64,000 bases of DNA. Source: Acheta domesticus (Eukaryota > Arthropoda > Insecta > Orthoptera > Gryllidae). A program made the position numbers and the translations under genes. The stretch lies in NCBI GenBank assembly GCA_031308135.1, contig JAHLJT010000631.1:221641433-221705432 (forward strand), written 5' to 3'. How positions within the stretch are numbered: the first letter of the stretch is position 1; every line of letters begins with the position of its first letter. Shown piece after piece: positions 55,079 to 64,000 of this stretch. The notes below the pieces were generated by a model that did no database searches, was not told where the DNA came from, and saw only the letters and a program-made list of their open reading frames with translations.

Positions 55079-57330
55079 TAGTTATTCACAAAAGCCCTGA
55101 AAAATCCAGAAGCCCTACCATCATTTTTAACTTATGGATTAACTTATCTTATCCCGAAATCCAAAATTCCCAGCTCTGACCCCGGGAAATATAGGCCTAT
55201 TACATGCTTACCAACATTATACAAAATACTAACTTCAATAATAACAGATAAGATCTATCAGCACCTTGAAGACAATAACATCCTGGCCGAGGAGCAAAAA
55301 GGCTGTAAGAGGGGGTCACAGGGCTGCAAGGAACAACTCATTTTAGACGCGGCAGTCTGTGGACATGTAAAGAAAACAGGAAGGACGTTATATACAGCGT
55401 ATATTGATTATCAAAAAGCCTTCGACAGCGTACCTCACTCCTGGCTAATTGAAGTACTTGACATGTACAAAATCGACCCATTGATGGTATCGTTTTTAAA
55501 GACCCAGATGCAAAGGTGGACAACCGGATTACATATTTGCACGCAAAATGATTATGTTCATGCAGGAGATATAAGTATTACACAAGGAATCTTTCAAGGA
55601 GATTCTCTGAGCGCTCTATGGTTCTGCCTTGCTATGAATCCTCTATCGACTTTATTAAATAATGAACAGATGGGCTACAAAATCAATAGCAAAAACGATC
55701 ATGTACGCTTGTCCCATCTTCTGTACATGGACGACTTAAAATTATACAGCTCCACAAAAGAATAGCTTGATCATCTGCTCGACACCACTTCAAAATTTAG
55801 CAGTGACATTGGAATGCAATTCGGTGTTGAAAAATGTAAACTAAATGCAATGCGGAAAGGAAAGTGGCAACATCAAATGGATTACATCCTTGAAGAAGGA
55901 AACGATAAACAAGAACGAATTCATGCCATGAATCCTGAGGAATATTATAATATCTTGGATATTTACAAAGATCTAATGTTGACCAAAAAATTACTAAATC
56001 CAACATATCCCAGGAATTTAATATACGCCTGAGTAAAATTCTGTAAACTAAACTCAGTGCTGGCAGGAAAATTAAAGCTATAAATACATATGTAATTCCA
56101 GCGCTGACCCACAGCTTTGGTATTGTCAGATGGACACAAACCGAACTTGATGCATTCAATATGAAATGCAGAATACTGTATACCAAATTTAGATGTCACC
56201 ACCCTAAAAGCGCAGTTGAGAGATTCCATCTACCTAGGTCTCTGGGAGGACGGGGTGTCATAGATATTGTGAATCTCCACTACCAACAACTGGAGAGACT
56301 GCGACAGTACTATCAAGAAAAGGCTAACAGAAGAAAGATACATCAGATTGTAACATACATTGACCGGAAAATCACACCGTTAAACTTGAATGATGAAAAA
56401 ATGAATCTACAAGAACGAATACAGACCAATGAAATGAAAATCAACAACTGGAAAGAGAAGCAACTTCATGGACGCTACCCGTACCAGATAGAGGGAGAAC
56501 GGATGGATCGTAAGGCATCAATAAAATGGTTGTGCATGGGAGAGCTTTTTGCTGAAACAGAGGGCTTTATAACAGCTATTCAGGATCAAGTAGTAGCAAC
56601 TAAAAACTACCGTAAATTTATCCTGAAAGACACAAACGTTCGTGAAGACAAATGGCTATGTGGAAAACAAAGAGAAAATATAGACCATATTGTCAGTGGA
56701 TGCAGTTCTCTAGCATCTTCAGAATATACAAAACGACATGACGACGTTTGTAAAGTGGTTTATCAGCAACTATGCCAAAATAATGCCCTTTTGATGGGTA
56801 ACAGAACACCATATTACAAATACACTCCTGAACCAGTCATTAACACAAATGATCACAAAACGTACTGGAACAGGTCCATCTTAACAGATAGGTCTGTATT
56901 ATCTAATAAACCGGACATTGTATGGCATGACAGGAAAAAGAAGAAGGTGTATCTGATCGATGTCGCTGTCCCGCTAGCTCACAATATCTCAAAGAAAAGG
57001 AGTGAAAAAATTCTAAAATATCAACCATTGGCAAATGAGATAAAGGAAATTTGGAGCGACGTAGAAATGGTGACTATTGTACCAATTATTCTAGGTGCCA
57101 CTGGTGAATTTCCGAAGTTCCTTCATGAATCCCTGGCTGAACTACAACTTAAGAAGGGGCTATACATCCAACTGCAGAAGATTGTCATACTAGACACATG
57201 CAACATCGTGAGGACGTTTCTAAACCTTGATGGTTGAGCCAGTGCTGATTACGACAGATGAATCGTGTATCTCTTGTTCATGGTAACCGAGATGCATGTG
57301 TTGAAAGAAGTGAAAAGCAAAGAAACAACA
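55079..57330 (+). mobile_element. R4/Dong-like LINE, 5'-truncated (copy 1)
   Basis: Begins in the RT region immediately after (AAT)n and ends at (AAT)n (about 57330). Dong elements of silkworm are known to occupy TAA repeats, and this copy sits exactly that way. Coding details are in the next entry. Confidence 0.82.
55090..57237 (+). pseudogene. R4/Dong-like RT and PD-(D/E)XK endonuclease
   Basis: RT: LTYGLTYLIPKSKIPSSDPG, KYRPITCLPTLYKIL, QKGCKRGSQGCKEQLILDAA, YIDYQKAFDSVPHSWLIEVL, GIFQGDSLSALWFCLAMNPL and LLYMDDLKLYSS (YMDD at 55724-55735), then a stop at 55763. After two short open pieces a 358-codon frame (56161-57237) carries GGRGVIDIVNLHYQQLERLR, a worn zinc knuckle (CGKQRENIDHIVSGC, with its first Cys pair reduced) and the restriction-like endonuclease KPDIVWHDRKKKKVYLIDVA followed by VPLAHN. 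The domain order with a C-terminal nuclease excludes jockey/R1. Confidence 0.82.
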
Positions 57331-57372
57331 ACAATAATAATAATAATAATAATAATAATATAATAATAATAA
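57330..57372. repeat. (AAT)n microsatellite, junction 3
   Basis: About 14 AAT triplets with one AT slip, between the two R4/Dong-like copies. Confidence 0.95.
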
Positions 57373-57524
57373 TCTGTTGAACGTGTGACCATCCCACGAC
57401 GCTTTGGCGGTAGAGGCTTCGCTGACATTAACACCATGATCTGCAAGCAGGTTGAGAGCCTCAGAAAGTTCTTTCACGAGAAATCCACAACATCCAAGCT
57501 ACACGCAGCAGTTTGTGCAGTGTG

Positions 57525-57597
57525 TCTGTCTGTGAGAATCGTTCTGTCCCAGTACAGCCGATAAGAATGATTTTCCAACACATCCTCCGGGTTATAC
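57525..57597 (-). repeat. 73-bp inverted fragment of the same LINE
   Basis: Exact reverse complement of 58070-58142, placed between the two open stretches of copy 2. Confidence 0.92.
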
Positions 57598-58193
57598 TCA
57601 TATTGCGAAACTCGTGCTTTTAATGGACACCATTAAAATGATGCTAGTCAGACGTAAACCTTACGGCATTCAGTATCCAGCAAAAACGTGATGCGTGGAT
57701 GGCAAATCCTATTCACGGAAGACATCCAAACGAGATCAGCCAAGCACATGTCGATACACAGTCGTCGAACTACTGGTTGGTCTCAGGGCAGATCTTCCCT
57801 GAAACTGAAGGATTTATGGTTGCCATACAAGATGAAGTTATTCCAACACGCAATTACAGAAAATATATACTGAAAGACCCAAGTGTAAACGATGACAGCT
57901 GCCGATTCGGTTGTGGACAAATTGAATCAATACAGCACATTACATCAGGCTGCTCACATATAGCTGGATCGGAATACAGGAACAGACATGATGCAGTAGC
58001 AAAAGTAATCCACCAAGAATTGGCCCAGAAGTACCAATTATCATCCGAAGCACGAGTTCCGCACTATGCGTATAACCCGGAGGATGTGTTGGAAAATCAT
58101 TCTTATCGGCTGTACTGGGACAGAACGATTCTCACAGACAGAACTGTCATCTGCAATAGACCTGATATTGTTCTGTTCAATAAAGAAAGCAGG

Positions 58194-58909
58194 TGTTGGC
58201 ACATACATTCCATATTCATATTTGGCGCCGTGGCGGGAGATTGGTTTTTAATAACCATCTTTGGCCCTTTATTGCTAGCTCTGAATTTGCATTTTGAACG
58301 TACCGCGTCGGACTTATAAAAAAATTCCCTCCAAAACCGCGCGCTAGGCGCTAAAAGAGCGGGTGTATAAAATTCCTTTGTTTTCTGTCGAAATTGCATA
58401 CGTCCTAGAGTCTGGTCGTAATAGTTTCATCTGTCTTCGACAGGGGGCAGCACTTGCTGGGGTTTCGTCCCAGGCACTGTGGGGCAGAGGAAATTATTAA
58501 AGACACACTCGAGCTCCGTTTTAACCAATGACAGCATTCAATTCACACAAATTCAAACAGCGAAACAGGTTTTTCAAAGTAGTCGCTCCGCCCAGTGAGC
58601 GAGCTTCAGTGCGCTCGCATTAACGTTCATTGAGAACAGTTTAACTTAGCAAGGTTGGCATACCTGTCGCCTTTTAGAAAGCCTTTCAAAGTGAAACAAT
58701 CTTTTCGCGGGAAACGCTGCATGGATGAGCAAATTTGTGTAATACAGATTAAAAGAAGGCATTGCTTTTCGTGTGAGACTCAGAGATCGAACGAGCGAAC
58801 GAGCATAGCAGAACAGTTCGTCTCGCCGTAACCAAAACTTTTGACCGCTCTCCCACAAAATTGAACAATAACCCAAATCTGAAAAAGGAGCTATATCGCC
58901 GCCTTAACA
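58194..58909. mobile_element. Solo LTR, 716 bp
   Basis: TGTTGGCACATACATTCC at the left, CCGCCTTAACA at the right (TGTT/AACA ends), flanked by GCAGG at 58189-58193 and 58910-58914. It interrupts the endonuclease between NKESR and QVDII. No open internal region. Different in sequence from the LTR at 53046. Confidence 0.8.
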
Positions 58910-59298
58910 GCAGGCAAGTCGACATTATCGATGTCTCAATTCCAAACACTTCCAATCTTCAGTTGAAATATACAGAAAAGAAGACTAAGTATGTGGATCT
59001 CTCAGAGTCTATCCACCAACAATGGAATGCTTGCAAAGTGACAAGCGTTCCAATTAGAGTTTCAAGTACTGGAGCCATCCCGAAGACCATGCATCAAAGT
59101 CTCAAGGAATTAGATCTTCCTGAAAACCTATGGAAGCTTATGCAGAAGGTTACTGTCATCTCAACGGCCAAAATCGTCAGAAAATTTATAGGAAATCAAC
59201 GTGAATAATTAGATTCAAAATTATAACCATAATTTGTATTATGATTATGTTAATCTATACATTTTATGTAATCGCCGTAGAGATACGAGATGTAATAT

Positions 59299-59314
59299 GA
59301 AAATAATAATAATG
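59299..59314. repeat. Short (AAT)n, junction 4
   Basis: AAAATAATAATAAT between R4/Dong-like copy 2 and the next LINE. Confidence 0.85.
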
Positions 59315-59476
59315 GGGGTTGGTAGGCCTGAACTGGCATGTTAACACGCGCGCTGTAACAACTCCTGGATTTTTGGGATTTACGACGGAAAAACATCGCT
59401 GTTGGAACGCTAGGTACATGGAACGGCCTAACATCTGGCGATTTCAGAGATATAAGCGTCAAATCTGGAGAGTTAT

Positions 59477-61123
59477 TTGATAGATACCCCGGGTAAATGG
59501 CGTATTGCTATATCAAGTGACTCTAACACGGAAGTAGGCCGATTGGGGGGACAGTCTGCCACGCGACCGGCCACGCGGGCGACCTGTGGGGGAGGGCCCC
59601 AACAGACGCCCCCGCACGAGATGGCCGCGCCGCTACACGAAGCGCTATCTGGCGGAGCTGCCATGAACCCGAGCGCGTCTGCAGCGCCATCTAGCGGCCA
59701 AGGCCGGGACGATGACGCCCCCGGCGTGACGGGAACTTCGAAAGGGGATGCCAGAAGCGGAGTGTACTTAGCTTCGCGGGCAGATAGCGATAGCTGTGAA
59801 CTCAACCCGTTTGCGACGAAATCAAAGCTGCAGAGGACTCCCCCACCATCTCCCACTATCATGGAGGTGGCACTGGAATATGGCGGCGAGAAGAGAGATG
59901 GCGAGGGACCCGAGATTGAGAAAGAGCCAGCGGAAGCCATGACAGCAGCCGGCCTACTACTGAGCAAATGGGAGAATATCCAGAAATTGGAAAAAGACTA
60001 GACCGAAATAATAGAAGAATTAAACAAAAATCTTAAAACGATGGAAACGTTCATGCTAAAAAACAACCCGAAGAATGTCAAAGAGGCAATGATAAAAGCT
60101 CGGGAGAAAATTGATTTCTTACGGAATGGATGGCATAGCGCCCTAGAAAAGAATAGAGAGTTTGCAGAGACCCTGCACTACCTCACAAAACGAGAAGAGG
60201 ACGACAAGAGAAAAGAGAAAAGACCGACTCCGACACCGACACAAAGAAAAAGAGGGAGGCGCCTAGCCCACCAGAAGAGAGTTACAGACGAGACAAGAAA
60301 GACAGAAGGAAACAGTAGAGGCAATGGACGCCAACACAGAGGCAACAGAACATCAAGGAGAAGGAACGACAGAAGGGGACTCAACGGAGGGGTGGATGAA
60401 ACCACCAGAGCAGAAGAAGAAAGAACAAAGAGAAGAAAAAAGAAAAGAGAGAAAAAAGCGGAACAAATCAAGACGAGAAATAGACCCCTAAACCAGGCGA
60501 TTAAAGTGACTGCTAAAGACGGACAGACATACGCTGACATTATTGAAAAGATGAAAATTCCAGTAAATCCAAGTGAATTCAACCTGAATATAAAAAAGAT
60601 GAGAAGAACACAGAAAGAAGAACTCTTAATAGACAAAGAAGGGGATTTAACCGACTTTAATAAAGCACTGGTAAAGGCTGTCGGGGAGAGTGCAGAAATA
60701 AGTACACTGACGCCAAAAACTATGTTGGAAATTAAAGACATTGATGAAACTGCCACCGTCGATGATATAACAGCAGCCATCGCGAGGGAATTAGAAACTC
60801 CGGCCGAACAACTCCGTCAATCATACCGGCTACACAGAGGGTCTGCAAGAACCCAGACAGAGACAATTCTGCTTCCCACAGATTCAGCAATGAAACAACT
60901 GAAGAAAGATAGAGGTAGGATTAAAATAGGTTGGATTTACTGTAAAATACGTGAGAAGCAACAACTAACAAGATGCTTCAAATGCCTGGATTACGGGGAC
61001 ATATCTAACACCTGCAAAGGCCCGGTCCGAAGAAATGTGTGCTACATATGTGGCAAAGCGGGGCACCTCATCAAAGACTGTAAGGGGTCTACCCAATGTA
61101 TTATTTGCAAAGAAAAAATCTAA
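59477..61123 (+). pseudogene. R1-like ORF1 (gag-like), one stop and a late frameshift
   Basis: One frame broken by a TAG at 59999-60001. N-terminal third is Pro/Ser/Gly-rich; the middle is highly basic, Arg/Lys/Glu-rich (about 60180-60480). Then QTYADIIEKMKIPVNPSEFN, an RNA-binding-like segment, and three zinc knuckles near the end: CFKCLDYGDISNTC (its His replaced by Asp), CYICGKAGHLIKDC and CIIC. A frameshift near 61120 separates the last knuckle from its expected ending (LSCDHILGSKKC in the next frame). Fits R1/I-group ORF1. Confidence 0.78.
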
Positions 61124-61200
61124 GCTGTGACCACATACTGGGAAGCAAAAAGTGCTCAGCATACACTGCAGAAATGAACAAGAGAAACAACCAGCCATAA

Positions 61201-62180
61201 TGAAAATCCTGCAAGTTAACCTAGGAAAGAGCAAAGCTGCCCAAGACTTACTCATGCAAGCTGCAACTGAAAGAAATGTAGATCTGCTGCTCGTTAGCGA
61301 GCAGCCGAAGAACACAGACGAAGCTATGTGGTACCAGGATGGCTCGAGAAGAGCGGCTGTAGTAACACACAACAAGAAGATAAGCATATCTAAATTCAAA
61401 CCCACTAATCATGGGTTTGTATGGATAGAAATAGGAGACGTAAGGGCCTGTAGCTGTTACTTCTCCCCTAACGACCCGACAAAAGAGGGGATATAGTGTG
61501 TGAATTCATTGCCAAAAACGACCTAGTCATCCTTAATACAGGAAGGGCGAGCACATTCCAAAGAGGAGAAGCAGCATCCATACTGGATCAGACAATAGGC
61601 TCCAACAGCATTGCTAGGAGAACCACAGACTGGAGAGTACTGAACGACGAGACGCTCAGTGATCACAGCTACATCCAGTTCAAAGTAACTGGATACCAAA
61701 GGGAGCTCCAGAAGCCAGGGGGGCGACCTCCGTGGAACACAAACATGCTGGTCAAATCGAAAGCGAAGAACTCTCTGGAAGAGTCGAAGCTAATACAGAG
61801 CATGGGATGGATGGAAAAACAGAAGGCCCCCGAAACAAAAAGAAGCGAGGGACATAGTGATGGCAGCGTGCGCCGCATCTATGCCGAGACGTAGATGCCC
61901 AAGGGGAAAGCAACAGGTGTACTGGTGGACCCCTGAGATTGCAGAACTGAGGAAGAAATGTATCAAAACTAGGAGACTTGCCACAAGATCCAAAACGGAC
62001 GAATCACTTCGAAGATAATACAAAATACGCCAAAAACAGCTGAAAAGAGAAATTAAAAACAGGAAATCGAAGTGCTGGAAAGAGCTACTAGAAGAGGTAG
62101 AAGATGACCCTGGGGCATGGCGTACAAAATTGTAATCAAAAAACTTAGAATACGAAGGTACCCGGACTAGAGGACCCCAA
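61201..62180 (+). pseudogene. R1-like ORF2 endonuclease part, with internal deletion
   Basis: MKILQVNLGKSKAAQDLLMQ and FVWIEIGDVRACSCYFSPND, then a jump from DPTK to RGDIVCEFIAKNDLVILN. Comparison with copy 1 shows that roughly 40 residues, including the catalytic GGDFNSKSPEWG block, are absent. Then DETLSDHSYIQFKV and VYWWTPEIAELRKKC, with frameshifts. Confidence 0.78.
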
Positions 62181-63906
62181 ATGGGTGAAGGAAATTACTT
62201 AAGTATAAGAGATCTCTTCCCAACTAGAGACCCGTGGGTGAGAAGAAAACAGTACGACTACGAATTCAGTGAGAACGATGTATTTACGAGAGACGAGCTA
62301 CAAGTAGAAGCGAGGAAACTGAAGTGCAAGAAAGCCACTAGACCAGACGGAATACCAAACGAAATAATTAAGATTGTGGCCAAGGAATACCCGGAATGCT
62401 TACTGGAGGCGTTTAATAGCTGCCTCAGACATGGAGTTTTCTTCAAAAACTGGAAGAAACAGAAATTAATTCTCCTACGGAAAGGAAATAAGCCCCTAGA
62501 CAAGCCATCGTCGTATAGGCCGTTATGCCTCCTAGATACAATGGGCAAACTCTTGGAAGGGTTGATTTTACAACGACTAGAGAAACATATATCAACAGGG
62601 AAAAATTTCTCTGATAGTTTGGATTCAGGAAAGGCCGCTTAACCACGAACGCAATAAGGGAAGTAGTACGTATAGCGGAAACTGCCAAAAAAGGAACAGG
62701 CAAAAAAAGGGGTATTATGCACTAGTAGCCATTGACATCAGGAATGACTTTAACTCCGCCAACTGGGAAGATGTTATTAAGGCACTGGTGGAGAAAAAGG
62801 TCCCAGAATACCATCTAAGAATCTTCGAGGACTATCTATCAGAAAGGAAAATTATATGCTCGGACACTCTTAGGGTGGAGGAAGAGATGACGTGCGGAGT
62901 TCCCCAAGGATCCAAGCTAGGTCCATTCCTGTGGAACACCATGTACGACGACCTACTAAATATAGATCTACCACAAGATACTTCGCTGATCGGATACGCA
63001 GACGATACGCTAATCATCAGCCACAGCGACAACGTGGACCTGCTGGAGATGCACTTAAACGATGCCCTCTCTAGGATTAATAGATGGCTGGACAAAAGAC
63101 GCCTACAGATGGCAGTGGAAAAGACGGAAGCAGTACTAGTTACCGACAAAAGAGCCTTTAACTTCCCATGCATCACCTCGAACGGGATAAGCATTTCCTG
63201 GAGCCGCCAAATTACATACCTGGGGGTCGAAATTGACCACAGACTGAGCTTCGGGCCACACATTTGCAAGACAGCAGACAAAGCTGCAACAATTGGATCC
63301 AACCTCTCTAGGCTTATGCCTAACATAGGTGGACCTAAAGAAGCAAAAAGAAGACTGATATCCAGCGCGGTAATTTCGAATTTGTTGTATGCAGTACCAG
63401 TATGGGCGACTTCTCTTGAGAAACAATCCATTAGGAGAAAATACAACCAAATCCAAAGGAGGATGGCCATCAGAGTTGTATCAGCGTATCGGACGATATC
63501 CAACTACGCTGTTCTGGTGCTGGCGAGAATGTCCCCCATAGACCTACTAGCGAGGGAAAGGAAGAGAACATACCAGACCCTAAAAGATAGAAAGGAAAAG
63601 GATGGCAAGCTACCCCCAAAGGAGATAAATACCATAAAAGAGGGAACCAGAAGCATGCTAATGAAAGAGTGGCAAGAAAGATGGGATGGGGAGACAAAAG
63701 GCAGATGGACGCATCAAATGATTCCAAATATAGCGGAATGGGTGGAAAGAGGCCACGGCGAAGTAAACTATTACCTGACCCAGGCGCTGTCGGGACATGG
63801 ATGCTTTAACAAGTACTTATATGACTTTAAGATAAAAAAACAGCCCGAGGCGCGACCATTGTCAAGCCGAGGTAGACAACACCATGCACACCCTTTTCCA
63901 GTGTAA
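62181..63906 (+). pseudogene. R1-like ORF2 reverse transcriptase part
   Basis: RT fingers (CKKATRPDGIPNEIIKIVAK, SSYRPLCLLDTMGKLLEGLI), a frame change near 62610, AIDIRNDFNSANWEDVIKAL, then a 372-codon frame from 62788 with CGVPQGSKLGPFLWNTMYDD, GYADDTLIISHSD (YADD at 62995-63006), YLGVEIDHRLSFGPHICKTA, WTHQMIPNIAEWVERGHGEV and ALSGHGCFNKYLYDFKIK. A frameshift near 63840 removes the final Cys/His region. The catalytic residues are intact. Confidence 0.82.
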
Positions 63907-64000
63907 TGCATGGACCACGGATAGGGAAATTCAAACAGAGAACTGGGAGAAACCATCTCTCCTACAAATCAGGTAAAAATGATGCTTTCCTCCAAAGAGA

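Larger units (their letters stand above)
57380..59208 (+). pseudogene. R4/Dong-like C-terminal region with endonuclease, interrupted
   Basis: GGRGFADINTMICKQVESLR and FHEKSTTSKLHAAVCA (to about 57520), an inverted fragment, then MANPIHGRHPNEISQAHVDT, FPETEGFMVAIQDEVIPTRN, zinc knuckle CRFGCGQIESIQHITSGC, and nuclease CNRPDIVLFNKESR, split here by a solo LTR and continuing QVDIIDVSIPNTSNLQLKYT to a TAA after GNQRE at about 59206. Across the LTR the codons join in frame, so the nuclease was whole when the LTR arrived. The RT part is missing. Confidence 0.8.
57373..59300 (+). mobile_element. R4/Dong-like LINE, 5'-truncated (copy 2)
   Basis: Starts right after (AAT)n with ERVTIPRRFGGRGFADINTM in part and ends at AAAATAATAATAAT (59299-59314). 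It carries an inverted 73-bp segment, a probable internal deletion and a solo LTR. Different enough in sequence from copy 1 to be a separate lineage. Confidence 0.8.
59315..64000 (+). mobile_element. R1-like LINE, near full length (copy 2), cut by window end
   Basis: From GGGGGTTGGTAGGCCTGAAC directly after (AAT)n: a short 5' leader, ORF1, ORF2. The 3' end lies outside the window. Same family as 51475-55034. Confidence 0.82.

Noticed and set aside
60178..60780. 200-codon minus-strand frame with membrane-like Leu/Phe/Ser runs
   Set aside because: Antisense shadow of the Lys/Arg/Glu-rich R1-like ORF1, which creates false hydrophobic stretches.

Overview
This window is eukaryotic, almost certainly insect, genomic DNA. 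It has introns with GT/AG borders, an AT-rich background, and a dense load of insect-type transposons: pogo/Tigger, Tc1, hAT and TTAA-flanked DNA elements, jockey-like, R1-like, R4/Dong-like and RTE-like LINEs, tRNA-derived SINEs and solo LTRs. The order of insect cannot be fixed from the sequence alone. I see no bacterial-style genes and no standard rRNA or tRNA genes.

The only host genes I can support are two tandem plus-strand paralogs of the inter-alpha-trypsin inhibitor heavy chain (ITIH) family, which combine a VIT domain with a von Willebrand A (vWA) domain. Copy A has exons from 3761 to about 16.5-17.0 kb. Copy B runs from 24335 to about 38.0-38.3 kb. Their exon/intron plan is the same, with matching phases and nearly matching lengths. 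Copy A keeps a textbook MIDAS metal site (DVSGS, and TDG). Copy B has lost both parts (DIGRS, and SSG) while its reading frame and splice sites stay intact. The two copies are near-identical, introns included, in two blocks and strongly diverged between them, which suggests gene conversion. The exons are very GC-rich and the large introns are AT-rich transposon graveyards.

Region by region: 1-3.7 kb is a Tigger end, an old repeat and a GC-rich patch. 3.7-17 kb is ITIH-A; its intron 1 holds Tc1 remnants, LINE pieces and a SINE, and its intron 6 holds a 1.8-kb near-perfect palindrome. 17-24.3 kb is spacer with a tandem repeat, LINE ends and a jockey-like LINE fragment. 24.3-38.3 kb is ITIH-B; its 8.3-kb intron 6 holds tandemly multiplied exon edges and a 6-kb jockey-like LINE insertion bounded by an exact 15-bp direct repeat. 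38.3-51 kb is transposon-rich, including a 5.1-kb hAT-like element with exact 8-bp target duplications and several nested insertions. 51.4-64 kb is a run of four LINEs (R1-like, R4/Dong-like, R4/Dong-like, R1-like), each bordered by (AAT)n, two of them split by solo LTRs.

A noncoding 1.6-1.7-kb repeat family, called family X here, recurs at least seven times between 21.9 and 44.7 kb. It ends in ACTTTCCCGTATAC and I do not recognise it.
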